Origin: Kitasatospora mediocidica KCTC 9733
Lineage (GTDB): Bacteria; Actinomycetota; Actinomycetes; Streptomycetales; Streptomycetaceae
Length of the DNA: 64,000 bases
NCBI RefSeq assembly: GCF_000744225.1
Contig: NZ_JQLN01000007.1
Location: 372,001-436,000, forward strand
Direction: 5' to 3'
This document shows, piece by piece, positions 42,517 to 51,021 of the stretch (position 1 is the stretch's first letter; every line of letters begins with the position of its first letter). Below the pieces are notes generated by a model, which worked only from the letters and a program-made list of their open reading frames with translations, was not told where the DNA came from and searched no databases. Position numbers and translations under genes: made by a program.

Positions 42517-43584
42517 GTGATCGAGCTGGAAGATGTTCCCGAGTTGATCGACCCGGTCATGGTCTGTGCCTTCGAAGGCTGGAACGACGCGGGCGACGCC
42601 GCCTCTGCGGCAGTCGGGCATCTCGACGAGACCTGGGGCGGCAAGGTCTTCGCCGCCCTGGATGCGGAGGACTACTACGACTTCCAGGTCAACCGGCCCA
42701 CGGTCTGGCTGGACGGCGGGGTACGCCGGATCACCTGGCCGACCACCCGGCTGTCGGTGGTGCGGGTGACCGAGCCGAAGACCCGGGACCTGGTGATCGT
42801 GCGCGGTATCGAGCCCAGCATGCGCTGGCGCTCGTACTGCAACGAGCTGTTGGGGTTCGCGCACGAGCTGGGCGTGGAGCTGGTGGTGATCCTCGGCGCG
42901 CTGCTGGGCGACACCCCGCACAGCCGTCCGGTCCCGGTCAGCGGGGTTACCTCCGACCCGGACCTGGCGCGCACGCTGGACCTGGAGGAGAGCCGCTACG
43001 AGGGGCCGACCGGCATCGTCGGCGTGCTCCAGGAGGCCTGCGCGCACGCCGGGGTGCCGGCCGTGACGCTCTGGGCCGCGGTGCCGCACTACGTGGCGCA
43101 GCCGCCCAACCCCAAGGCCACCCTGGCGCTGCTGAACAAGCTGGAGGACCTGCTCGACCTGCGGATCCCGCCGGGCGAACTGCCCGAGGACTCCCGGGCC
43201 TGGCAGCTGGGGGTGGACCAACTGGCCGCCGAGGACACCGAGGTGGCCGAGTACGTGCAGCAGTTGGAGGAGGCCCAGGACACCGCCGAGCTGCCCGAGG
43301 CGAGCGGGGACGCGATCGCCCGCGAGTTCGAGCGCTATCTGCGTCGGCGGGAGAACCAGGGGCCGACCGGCGAGAAGCCGGTGAGCGGCCGGGCCCTCGC
43401 GGAGCGCGCGCCCGAGGCGAGCGAGCCGAGTGAGCCGGCGGAGACCGTGGACGTCGTCGGGGACGTCGCGGACGCGGGGGCGACGACGGACGCGGGGGCG
43501 ACGACGGACGCGGGGGCGACGACGGACGCCGTCGAGCCGGCCGCGGAGCACGAGGCGGACGGCGACAAGGACGGCGAGGAGTAG
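42517..43584 (+). CDS. PAC2-family protein
   Basis: This 355-residue protein has a PAC2 domain over residues 1-275 (PVMVCAFEGWNDAGDAASAAV, PSMRWRSYCNELLGFAHELG, TGIVGVLQEACAHAGVPAVTLWAAVPHYV). PAC2 proteins are named for the eukaryotic proteasome assembly chaperone. In actinobacteria they occur near mshC and not at the proteasome locus, and their function is uncertain. The start is GTG at 42517 behind GGAGG. The C-terminal 80 residues are acidic, with three exact repeats of DAGATT encoded by an 18-nt tandem repeat. Confidence 0.88.
   Translation: MIELEDVPELIDPVMVCAFEGWNDAGDAASAAVGHLDETWGGKVFAALDAEDYYDFQVNRPTVWLDGGVRRITWPTTRLSVVRVTEPKTRDLVIVRGIEPSMRWRSYCNELLGFAHELGVELVVILGALLGDTPHSRPVPVSGVTSDPDLARTLDLEESRYEGPTGIVGVLQEACAHAGVPAVTLWAAVPHYVAQPPNPKATLALLNKLEDLLDLRIPPGELPEDSRAWQLGVDQLAAEDTEVAEYVQQLEEAQDTAELPEASGDAIAREFERYLRRRENQGPTGEKPVSGRALAERAPEASEPSEPAETVDVVGDVADAGATTDAGATTDAGATTDAVEPAAEHEADGDKDGEE
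43471..43524 (+). repeat. Three exact 18-nt tandem repeats in the PAC2 gene
   Basis: The unit GACGCGGGGGCGACGACG is repeated three times without change, encoding DAGATT three times in the disordered tail. Copy number may vary between strains through slippage. Confidence 0.9.
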
Positions 43585-43681
43585 CGCGAGGAGCAGCGCC
43601 AGGTGTGACACGCGAGGGGTGGCGCGGTCGGCCGACGCAGACTCAGAAAGCCCGCTGTGCGGCCCGTTTCGGCCGCGGAAG

Positions 43682-43720
43682 GACCGATGACCGGCGTCGG
43701 GCAGCCGCCGGTCATCGGTC
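43682..43720 (+). terminator. Terminator hairpin downstream of the PAC2 gene
   Basis: A perfect 15-bp stem (GACCGATGACCGGCG and complement) lies 97 nt after the stop. The remainder of 43585-43878 shows no gene that can be supported. Confidence 0.7.
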
Positions 43721-43878
43721 GTGCCCAGTCCACAGGTCCGGACCACTCCCTGTCAAGGGTCTAGACCACCTTGGGCCGCCCGGCACCCCCCGGGGAGCCG
43801 GTCGCCGGCGCCCCACCCCGCCTTTCGGCACGCGGAGTACCGTGGAAGTCCGGAGCCGTGGGTCCCGAGGTGGCTGCG

Positions 43879-44907
43879 ATGTTGATCTTGGATGTGGTGC
43901 TGGGCGTGCTGGCCGGACTGCTGGGAGCCGGGGCGGTCGCGGCGGCGTTGAGCGTGCGCGTGGTCCAGCAGTTCCAGCGCGGGGTGGTCTTCCGGTTCGG
44001 CAAGGTGCGCGAGGAGGTCCGGGAGCCGGGGCTGGTGATGCTGCTGCCGGTGGCCGACCGGATCCAGCGGGTGAACATGCAGATCGTCACGATGCCCGTG
44101 CCCGCCCAGGAGGGCATCACCCGCGACAACGTAACCGTCCGGGTGGACGCGGTGGTCTACTTCCGCGTGGAGGACCCGGTGCGGGCGACCGTGACCGTGC
44201 AGGACTACCAGTTCGCGATCTCGCAGGTCGCACAGACGTCGCTGCGCTCGATCATCGGCAAGAGCGAGCTGGACGACCTGCTGGCCAACCGGGAACCGAT
44301 CAACCAGGGTCTGGAACTGATGCTGGACAGCCCCGCGCTCGGCTGGGGCGTCCAGATCGACCGGGTGGAGATCAAGGATGTCGCCCTGCCCGAGTCGATG
44401 AAGCGCTCGATGGCCCGGCAGGCCGAGGCGGACCGCGAGCGGCGCGCCCGGATCATCACGGCGGACGGCGAGTACCAGGCCTCCGCCCGCCTCTCGCAGG
44501 CTGCCGAGATCATGAGCGCCACCCCGGCCGCGCTCCAACTGCGGCTGCTGCAGACCGTGGTGGAGGTCGCCGCGGAGAAGAACTCGACCCTGGTGCTGCC
44601 GTTCCCGGTCGAGCTGCTGCGCTTCCTGGACAGCGCGACGACGAAGAACGAGGCGAAGGCGCAGGAGCTGGACGCCGAGAAGGCGGCCGAGCTGGCGCAG
44701 GTGGCCGAGGCGGCGGTCGAGGCCGTCGACGCTGCCGCCCTCCCGGACGACGCGCTGCCGGACGTCCTCCCCCTCCCGGACCCGACGCCGCCCGCCGACG
44801 CGCTGGAACACGCCCTGCATGTCGCGCTGCACGCCGTCGACGGGCTCCCGGCAGCGGCAGCGGCTCCCGACGGCCCGGCCGGGGATACCGAGGACGACGA
44901 GCGGTAA
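43879..44907 (+). CDS. SPFH/band-7 (slipin-like) membrane protein
   Basis: This 342-residue protein has an N-terminal hydrophobic hairpin or helix (LDVVLGVLAGLLGAGAVAAAL) followed by the SPFH domain (VVQQFQRGVVFRFGKV, PGLVMLLPVADRIQRV, DNVTVRVDAVVYFRVEDP) and a coiled-coil region rich in Ala/Glu/Arg. The slipin-type AAEIMSATPAALQLRLLQ motif is present. These proteins form scaffolds in membrane microdomains. The ATG at 43879 with GAGG upstream was chosen. The C-terminal 80 residues are Ala/Pro/Asp-rich. No partner NfeD-type gene lies adjacent. Confidence 0.9.
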   Translation: MLILDVVLGVLAGLLGAGAVAAALSVRVVQQFQRGVVFRFGKVREEVREPGLVMLLPVADRIQRVNMQIVTMPVPAQEGITRDNVTVRVDAVVYFRVEDPVRATVTVQDYQFAISQVAQTSLRSIIGKSELDDLLANREPINQGLELMLDSPALGWGVQIDRVEIKDVALPESMKRSMARQAEADRERRARIITADGEYQASARLSQAAEIMSATPAALQLRLLQTVVEVAAEKNSTLVLPFPVELLRFLDSATTKNEAKAQELDAEKAAELAQVAEAAVEAVDAAALPDDALPDVLPLPDPTPPADALEHALHVALHAVDGLPAAAAAPDGPAGDTEDDER

Positions 44908-44910
44908 CGC

Positions 44911-44948
44911 GAGCGGCCGCCGACCCGGTGTCGGGTCGGCGGCCGCTC
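44911..44948. terminator. Bidirectional terminator between convergent genes
   Basis: A perfect 17-bp stem with a 4-nt loop (arms GAGCGGCCGCCGACCCG and complement) lies between the SPFH gene (+) and mshC (-). Confidence 0.9.
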
Positions 44949-44962
44949 ACGGTTCAACACAC

Positions 44963-46192
44963 CTACAGCGCGACGCCCAGCAGAGCGTCCACGGTGCGCG
45001 AGACCAGGCCCGGCGCGCCCATCTCCTGGCCGCCGTCCTGCTCCTGCCGCGCGGCCCAGCGGTCCACGGCGGCCAGCGCCGCCGGGGAGTCCAGGTCGTC
45101 CGCGAGGGCGGCCCGCACCTCGGCGAGCAGCTGCTCGGCCGCCGGGCCGTCCGGACGCGAGACGGCCGCGCGCCAGCGGGCGAGGCGCTCGACCGCCGTG
45201 TCCAGCACGGACTTGTCCCACTCCCAGTCGGTCCGGTAGTGATGCGAGAGCAGCGCGAGGCGGATCGCCGCCGGGTCCACGCCCTCGCGGCGCAGGGCCG
45301 AGACGAAGACCAGGTTGCCGCGCGACTTGGACATCTTGTGCCCGTCCAGCCCGACCATGCCGGCGTGCACGTAGGAGCGCGCGTACGGGTGGGTGCCGGT
45401 GGCCGACTGGGCGTGCGCGGCGCCCATCTCGTGGTGCGGGAAGACGAGGTCGCTGCCGCCGCCCTGGAGGTCGAAGGACATCCCCAGGTACTCCAGCGCG
45501 ATCGCCACGCACTCGATGTGCCAACCGGGCCGGCCGCGGCCGAGCTCGGTGTCCCAGGCGGGCTCGCCCGGACGGGCGGCCAGCCAGAGCAGCGCGTCCA
45601 GCGGGTGCTTCTTGCCCGCGCGCTCGGGGTCGCCGCCGCGCTCGGCGAAGACCGGCAGCATCTCCTCGTGGCTCAGCCCCGAGACCTCGCCGAAACGCGG
45701 GTCGGCCTGCGCCGAGAAGTAGATGTCGCCGTCCAGCCGGTAGGCGGCGCCGCTCACCAGCAGCTTCTGGACCAGCGGGACGATCCACGGGATCGACTCG
45801 ACCGCGCCGACGTAGTGCGCGGGCGGGAGCATCCGCAGCGCCGTCATGTCCTCGCGGAAGAGCGCCGTCTCGCGCTCGGCGAGGACGGTCCAGTCCTGGC
45901 CGGTGGCGTTGGCGCGCTCCAGCAGCGGGTCGTCGACGTCGGTGACGTTCTGCACGTACAGCACGTCGTACCCGGCGTCCTTCCAGACCCGCTGGACCAG
46001 GTCGAAGGCGTTGTAGGTGGCCGCGTGGCCCAGGTGCGTGGCGTCGTACGGGGTGATGCCGCAGACGTACAGCCGGGCGGTGGTGCCCTGCGGCACGACC
46101 TCCCGGGTACAGCCCGCGGCGGTGTCGTGGATACGCAGGGGGAGTCCCTGACCAGGCAGGGCGGGAACCTCGGAGGCGGGCCAGGCATGCAT
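44963..46192 (-). CDS. mshC: L-cysteine:1D-myo-inositol 2-amino-2-deoxy-alpha-D-glucopyranoside ligase MshC
   Basis: This 409-residue paralogue of cysteinyl-tRNA synthetase adds cysteine to GlcN-inositol in mycothiol synthesis. It has the zinc-binding and HIGH-like region YVCGITPYDATHLGHAATY, the RPGWHIECVAIALEYLG segment, PHHEMGAAHAQ and the KMSKS loop (GHKMSKSRGNL). It lacks the tRNA-binding C-terminal domain, which separates MshC from CysS. ATG at 46192. It lies upstream-adjacent to the SCO1664/DUF3090/phosphatase genes, a conserved neighbourhood in actinobacteria. Confidence 0.96.
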   Translation of the reverse strand: MHAWPASEVPALPGQGLPLRIHDTAAGCTREVVPQGTTARLYVCGITPYDATHLGHAATYNAFDLVQRVWKDAGYDVLYVQNVTDVDDPLLERANATGQDWTVLAERETALFREDMTALRMLPPAHYVGAVESIPWIVPLVQKLLVSGAAYRLDGDIYFSAQADPRFGEVSGLSHEEMLPVFAERGGDPERAGKKHPLDALLWLAARPGEPAWDTELGRGRPGWHIECVAIALEYLGMSFDLQGGGSDLVFPHHEMGAAHAQSATGTHPYARSYVHAGMVGLDGHKMSKSRGNLVFVSALRREGVDPAAIRLALLSHHYRTDWEWDKSVLDTAVERLARWRAAVSRPDGPAAEQLLAEVRAALADDLDSPAALAAVDRWAARQEQDGGQEMGAPGLVSRTVDALLGVAL

Positions 46193-46298
46193 GAAAATGA
46201 CTCTAACCTTGCGATCATTTGAAAGGCTAACCAGTTTGTCGATTCGGCTGAATCTGCGCCGTACGACACATCGGTGCGGCTGGCGGGAGAGAGGCAGC

Positions 46299-47198
46299 TC
46301 AGACCGGCGGCCAGGGGATCGAGGGCCACTCGTCCGACGGCACCGGGTGGCGCCCGGTACGCAGCAGCTCCGCGACCCGCTCCCGGGTGGCCGTCAGCTC
46401 AGCCGCCGTCAGGTGCGGCCGCAGCCGCGCCCCCAGGGCGCCGTCCAGCTCCCCGGCCAGCCGCCGCAGCATCTCGGCCGCCTCCTCGGTCAACGGCTGC
46501 CGCGCCCAGCCCCAGAGCAGCGTGCGCAGCTTGCCGGGCACCGCGAAGGTCACCCCGTGGTCGATGCCGTAGATCCGGCCGTCGGCGGCCGAGAGCAGGT
46601 GCCCGCCCTTGCGGTCGGCGTTGTTCAGGACGGCGTCGACGACGGCGAGCCTGCGCAGCCGCTGGTCGTCCGCGTGCACCAGCAACGCGGTGCGGCCCTC
46701 CCCCACCTGGCCCAGGACGATCGGCAGCCAGCCCGGTCGCGGGCCGCCCGTCGGGTTCTGGAGGTCCAGCAGCGGCGGCGCCTGCGGGTCCGGCTCGACC
46801 CAGATCTGCGCCATCCCGCTCCCGTACGGGCCGTCCTCGCGCAGCACGGTGGGCGGGATCGGCGACCAGCCGGTCGCGGCGGCGAGTTCGTAGGCGGCCA
46901 CCTCGCGGCCGGCCAGGGTGCCGTCCGGGAAGTCCCAGAGCGGCCGCTCCCCCGCGACCGGCTTGTAGACGCACAGCCCGCTCACGCCGTCCAAGGAGAC
47001 CGAGCAGTACAGCGCCGCGTTGGAGGCGTCGGTGAGCTGCCCGTGCACGGTCAGCTCACCCTCGCGCAGCAGCGTCAGCGCGGTCGGGACGTCGGCGGCC
47101 AGCGCGGCCCCCGCAGCCGGGTCCGCTTCGGGTATCGCCAGCTCCTGAGGTGGCTGCGCCTCGCCGTTCAGCGTCGGTAACCGTTCGCGCGCGGGCAC
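46299..47198 (-). CDS. SCO1664-family kinase-like protein
   Basis: This 299-residue protein is of the SCO1664 type, which resembles PI3/PI4-kinase-like folds. The core shows LYCSVSLDGVSGLCVYKPVAGERPLWDFPDGTL (an ATP-lysine-type element), AAYELAAATGWSPIPPTV, and the catalytic-loop-like LNNADRKGGHLL followed by YGIDHGVTF. The D-x-N-x-x-x and IDHG elements suggest a working phosphotransferase, but no substrate is known to me. The GTG at 47198 lies inside the DUF3090 gene (31-nt overlap). A shorter start is possible. Confidence 0.85.
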   Translation of the reverse strand: MPARERLPTLNGEAQPPQELAIPEADPAAGAALAADVPTALTLLREGELTVHGQLTDASNAALYCSVSLDGVSGLCVYKPVAGERPLWDFPDGTLAGREVAAYELAAATGWSPIPPTVLREDGPYGSGMAQIWVEPDPQAPPLLDLQNPTGGPRPGWLPIVLGQVGEGRTALLVHADDQRLRRLAVVDAVLNNADRKGGHLLSAADGRIYGIDHGVTFAVPGKLRTLLWGWARQPLTEEAAEMLRRLAGELDGALGARLRPHLTAAELTATRERVAELLRTGRHPVPSDEWPSIPWPPV

Positions 47199-47740
47199 AG
47201 GTGGCCCTCGGGGTCCAGCGGGAGGTTGCAGAACGGGCAGGGCTTGCGGCCGGCCGCGACCAGGTCCAGCGCCCGCTTGGCGAAGACCCGGGCCATCGCG
47301 CCGCTGAGCCGCACCCGGAGCATGTCCGGACCGTTCTCGTCGTCCTCGAAGGCGACCTCGGCCTCCTCGGCGTCCTCCGCCTCCTCCTCCAGCACCGCCT
47401 GCGCCTCGACCACCAGGCAGCTCGCGGTGCTGTCCCAGGCCAGCGCCATGGTGCCGACCCGGAACTCCTGCTCCAGCGGCAGGTCCAGCGGGGCGGTGTC
47501 GATCAGTTCGACCGGTGCGACGGCCGGGATCGGGGCGTCGCCGCCGCTGCGCCGCAACGCCTCGTCGAGGACCTCCTCGACCCGTTCGGCGAGCGCCGCG
47601 ACCTGCGTCTTCTCCAGCAGCACGCTGGTGATCCGGCCACGTGCGCTGGCCTGCAGGAAGAACGCCCGGGCGCCGGGCTGGCCGACGGTACCGGCCACGA
47701 ACCGCTCGGGCTGGTCGTAGAAGTAGACCTGACGGGGCAC
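47168..47740 (-). CDS. DUF3090 family protein
   Basis: This 190-residue conserved actinobacterial protein has an N-terminal region matching the DUF3090 pattern (YFYDQPERFVAGTVGQPGARAFFLQA), an acidic middle (LEEEAEDAEEAEVAFEDDE) and a C-terminal zinc-type knuckle CPFCNLPLDPEGHLC. It is almost always encoded with the SCO1664-type gene, which overlaps it here, and with a histidine phosphatase. The function is unknown; the trio may act on one phosphorylated metabolite or protein. Confidence 0.92.
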   Translation of the reverse strand: MPRQVYFYDQPERFVAGTVGQPGARAFFLQASARGRITSVLLEKTQVAALAERVEEVLDEALRRSGGDAPIPAVAPVELIDTAPLDLPLEQEFRVGTMALAWDSTASCLVVEAQAVLEEEAEDAEEAEVAFEDDENGPDMLRVRLSGAMARVFAKRALDLVAAGRKPCPFCNLPLDPEGHLCPRANGYRR

Positions 47741-47826
47741 TCTCTCGCTCCGGGGGTGTGAAACGGGTCGGTGGGGGGCGTGCTTTTCACCCTACGGCTT
47801 TCGGATCGCCGTGGGACGGTCCGGCC

Positions 47827-48531
47827 TCAGGGCGTACCGGTGTCGCCGCCGACGACCGCGTCGCCGCCGGAAGCGTCGCCGGAGCCGTGCGACGGACGCG
47901 GCCGCAGTGAACCGAGGTCGCCGGTGTCGCCCATCCGCAGCACGAAGGGCCGCTGCGGGGTGTAGCGGATCGCGGTGACCGAGCAGGGCTCGACGTTGAT
48001 CCGCTGGAAATGGTCCAGGTGCATCCCGAGCGCGTCGGCGACCACGGCCTTGACCACGTCGCCGTGCGTGCAGACGGCCCAGACCGCGTCCGGGCCGTGC
48101 TCGGCGGCGATCTTCTCGTCCCACTCGCGGGCCGCGGCCACTGTGCGGTGGCTCAGCGCGCGCAGCGACTCACCGCCCGGGAAGGCGGCGGCCGAGGCGT
48201 GGTCCTGGACGGTGCGCCAGAGCGGTTCGAGGGCGAGCTCGGAGAGCGGACGGCCGGTCCACTCGCCGTAGTGGCACTCGCCGAACCGCTCGTCCACGGT
48301 CGGCTCGCCCAGCTCCGGACGCGCCGCGAGCAGCGGGGCCAGGGTCTGCCGGCAGCGCTCCAGCGGGCTGCTGATCACCTGCGCCAGCGGAACACCCGTC
48401 AACCGGTCCACCAGCGCCGCCGCCTGGGAGCGACCGGTGTCGTCCAGGTCCACCCCGGGCGTCCATCCGGCGAGGATCCCGGCGGTGTTGGCGGTGGACC
48501 GTCCATGGCGAACCAGCAGCAGCGTGGGCAT
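47827..48531 (-). CDS. Histidine phosphatase family protein
   Basis: This 234-residue phosphoglycerate-mutase-like phosphatase has the RHG motif LLVRHGRSTANTAG with the nucleophilic histidine, the second arginine in SSPLERCRQT, the glutamate in RFGECHYGEWTGR and the second histidine in VCTHGDVVKAV. It belongs to the group that sits beside DUF3090 and SCO1664-type genes. It starts 86 nt upstream of the DUF3090 end of that group, on the same strand. The substrate is unknown. Confidence 0.9.
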   Translation of the reverse strand: MPTLLLVRHGRSTANTAGILAGWTPGVDLDDTGRSQAAALVDRLTGVPLAQVISSPLERCRQTLAPLLAARPELGEPTVDERFGECHYGEWTGRPLSELALEPLWRTVQDHASAAAFPGGESLRALSHRTVAAAREWDEKIAAEHGPDAVWAVCTHGDVVKAVVADALGMHLDHFQRINVEPCSVTAIRYTPQRPFVLRMGDTGDLGSLRPRPSHGSGDASGGDAVVGGDTGTP

Positions 48532-48620
48532 GCCTCCAGCCTACGGGGTGACCCGGGCGGAATCCGCCCGGTACCACGGCCCGCTGCCACCACTGGTTCG
48601 CGGACGCGCGGAGCAGCCCG

Positions 48621-49667
48621 CTACGCCAGCCCCGCCAGCTCCATGGCCTCGACCGCCGTACGCAGCGCGGTGATCCGCTCCTCCAGCGTGAACCCGGCCG
48701 GGGCGAGGGTCAGCGTCGTGACGCCCGCGTCGGCGAAGGCCTGCATCCGGTCGGCGATCCGCTCCTTGCTGCCGAGCAGCGAGGTGGCGTCGATCAGGTC
48801 GTGCGGCACGGCGGCCGCGGCGCCCGCGTAGTCCTTGGCGAGGTAGCGCTGCTGGATCTCGTCGGCGGCCTGCTCGTAGCCCATCCGCCGGGTGAGCTGG
48901 TTGTAGAAGTTCTTCTCCTTGCTGCCCATCCCGCCGATGTACAGGGCGGCGTAGGAGCGCTGGGAGTCCGCGGCGGCCTTGACGTCGTCGCCGACCGCGA
49001 TGCTGACGGTCGGGCAGAGGTCGAAACCCTCCAGCGTCAGGCCTGCCTTGGCGCGTCCGGCGGTCAACTGGTCCAGCGAGACGGCGGCGTGCTCGGGTGC
49101 GAAGAAGATGCCGAGCCAGCCGTCGGCGATCTCGCCGGTGAGCTCCAGGTTCTTCGGCCCGATCGCGGCGATGTAGAGCGGGATGTGCTCGCGTACCGGG
49201 TGCACGGTGAGCTTGATCGGCTTGCCCGGGCCGCCGGGCAGCGGGAGGGTCCAGTTCTCGCCCTCGTGGACCAGCCGCTCGCGCGACATCGCCTTGCGGA
49301 TGATCTCGACGTACTCACGGGTGCGGGCCAGCGGCTTGTCGAACTTGACGCCGTACCAGCCCTCCGAGACCTGCGGTCCCGAGACACCGAGGCCCAGCCG
49401 GAACCGGCCGCCGGAGAGGGTGTCCAGGGTCGCGGCGGTCATCGCGGTCATCGCCGGGGTGCGGGCCGGGATCTGGAAGATCGCCGAACCGACGTCGATC
49501 CGCTCGGTCTTGGCCGCGACGTAGCTCAACACCGTGGCGGCGTCGGAGCCGTACGCCTCGGCGGCCCAGCAGACCGCGTAGCCGAGCCGGTCGGCCTCCT
49601 GGGCGACCGCGATGTTGTCGGCGTCCATGCCGAGTCCCCAGTAACCGAGGTTGATGCCGAGTCTCAT
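48621..49667 (-). CDS. LLM-class F420-dependent oxidoreductase
   Basis: This 348-residue luciferase-like TIM-barrel enzyme has GINLGYWG at the first strand, YGSDAATVLSYVAAKTERIDVGSAI, TLDTLSGGRFRLGLGVSGPQVSEGWYG and IAAIGPKNLELTGEIADGWLG, the pattern of F420-dependent reductases. The group acts on varied xenobiotic or secondary-metabolite substrates. ATG at 49667. It is transcribed away from the aldo/keto reductase. Confidence 0.88.
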   Translation of the reverse strand: MRLGINLGYWGLGMDADNIAVAQEADRLGYAVCWAAEAYGSDAATVLSYVAAKTERIDVGSAIFQIPARTPAMTAMTAATLDTLSGGRFRLGLGVSGPQVSEGWYGVKFDKPLARTREYVEIIRKAMSRERLVHEGENWTLPLPGGPGKPIKLTVHPVREHIPLYIAAIGPKNLELTGEIADGWLGIFFAPEHAAVSLDQLTAGRAKAGLTLEGFDLCPTVSIAVGDDVKAAADSQRSYAALYIGGMGSKEKNFYNQLTRRMGYEQAADEIQQRYLAKDYAGAAAAVPHDLIDATSLLGSKERIADRMQAFADAGVTTLTLAPAGFTLEERITALRTAVEAMELAGLA

Positions 49668-50040
49668 GTGGGTGCCGAGCCTTCCAGGAGAGGGATCCGT
49701 GCCGAGCGTAGCCGCGGCGCGACGGCCATGCTACTGGCCGGTAGTTGTGCCGTGCGGCACCTCCCGGACGGGCGCGCGTGAGGCGCGCCGGAGGCTGCGG
49801 TCGGGGCCGCCTGCTGCTGCGCTCGCGCCGCGCCTGCTGCTGCGCCCTGCGGGTCGGCCGGGCGGCCTCACGAGCGCCCACTACGCTCTTCCCTCGTGGA
49901 CTTCGCCCCCGCCCGGGGCCGGTGGGGGCGGGCGCGTCGGCGCCGTCGTCCGCTCAGTGACCTGTCCGCTCTGTGATCCATCCGCTTGGCGACTCGTGCG
50001 CTCAGCGATCTGTCCGCGCAACCGATCGAGGGGGTTCCCC
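49668..50040. other. Divergent intergenic region with a degenerate 16-nt repeat
   Basis: This is the longest clear gene-free gap in the core part. It contains the promoters of the flanking genes and, at 49949-50028, five head-to-tail units of 16 nt beginning TCCGCTC or similar. I could not support a gene here. Confidence 0.7.
49949..50028 (+). repeat. Five imperfect 16-nt direct repeats upstream of the aldo/keto reductase
   Basis: The units are TCCGCTCAGTGACCTG, TCCGCTCTGTGATCCA, TCCGCTTGGCGACTCG, TGCGCTCAGCGATCTG and TCCGCGCAACCGATCG. The phase is exact and the shared core is TCCGCTCnGnGA. They end 12 nt before the GTG start, so they occupy the promoter/leader. Confidence 0.8.
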
Positions 50041-51021
50041 GTGGAGAAGCGTCACCTCGGCCACACCGGCCTGCGGGTCTCCCGGCTCGGTCTGGGCACC
50101 ATGACCTGGGGCCGGGACACCGACGAGCAGGAAGCCGCCGAGCAGCTCAAGGAGTTCGCCGAAGCCGGCGGCACCCTGGTGGACACCGCCGACGTCTACG
50201 CGGACGGCGGCGCCGAGTACCTCATCTCGCGCCTGACGGACTCGCTGATCCCCCGCTCCGAGCTGGTGATCGCCACCAAGGCCGGCAGCGTCCCGGACAG
50301 CGACCGCAGGTTCGACACCTCGCGCGGTCAGCTGCTGACCGCGCTGGACGCCTCGCTGCGCCGGCTCGGGACGGACTACGTCGACCTGTGGCAGGTGCAC
50401 GCCTTCGACCCCGGCACCCCCGCCGAGGAGACCCTGCACGCGCTGGACCTCGCGGTCGCCTCCGGCCGGGCGCGCTACGCCGGGGTCTCCAACTACAGCG
50501 GCTGGCAACTGGCCAAGGCCGCCACCTGGCAGCGCTGCGGCGCCGGACGGGTGCCGCTGGCCGCGACCCAGATGGAGTACTCGCTGCTCCAGCGCGGCAT
50601 CGAGCGCGAGGTGCTGCCGGCCGCGCGGGACGCCGGGCTCGGGCTCCTCGCCTCCTCGCCGCTGGGCCGCGGCGTGCTGACCGGCAAGTACCGGCACGGG
50701 GTTCCGCCCGACTCGCGGGGCGCCTCGCCCTACCTGTCCGGTTTCGTCCAGCCGTACCTGGGCGAGCGCTCCCGGCGGATCGTGGACGCGGTCGCCACCG
50801 CCGCGGACGGGCTGGCGAGCAGCCCGCTCGCGGTCGCGCTGGCCTGGGTGCGTGACCGGCCGGGCGTGACCAGCACGATCGTCGGCGCGCGGAGCGCCGC
50901 GCAGCTGCGTGCTTCGCTGTCGGTGGAGGCGCTTACGCTTCCGGATGAGATCCGCGGGGCGCTGGACGACATCTCGGCGCCGGTGCGTCGCTACCCTGAC
51001 CAGGACTGGAACGAACTGTGA
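50041..51021 (+). CDS. Aldo/keto reductase
   Basis: This 326-residue TIM-barrel NADPH-dependent oxidoreductase has GLRVSRLGLGTMTWG, the catalytic DxxxxYxxG-type segment LVDTADVYADGGAE, the lysine in VIATKAG, the histidine in LWQVHAFDP, and the C-terminal NADP-binding stretch TIVGARSAAQL. The GTG at 50041 is preceded by GAGGGGG. Its stop overlaps the start of the RecD-like gene by 4 nt (GTGA), so the two are coupled. Confidence 0.93.
   Translation: MEKRHLGHTGLRVSRLGLGTMTWGRDTDEQEAAEQLKEFAEAGGTLVDTADVYADGGAEYLISRLTDSLIPRSELVIATKAGSVPDSDRRFDTSRGQLLTALDASLRRLGTDYVDLWQVHAFDPGTPAEETLHALDLAVASGRARYAGVSNYSGWQLAKAATWQRCGAGRVPLAATQMEYSLLQRGIEREVLPAARDAGLGLLASSPLGRGVLTGKYRHGVPPDSRGASPYLSGFVQPYLGERSRRIVDAVATAADGLASSPLAVALAWVRDRPGVTSTIVGARSAAQLRASLSVEALTLPDEIRGALDDISAPVRRYPDQDWNEL

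Noticed and set aside
44963..46192. Cysteinyl-tRNA synthetase
   Set aside because: The catalytic core is similar, but the length (409 residues), the missing tRNA-binding domain and the neighbourhood indicate MshC.
49745..49960. A 71-codon plus-strand frame upstream of the aldo/keto reductase
   Set aside because: It is Arg/Ala/Cys-rich with no ribosome-binding site and no recognisable pattern; composition alone explains it.
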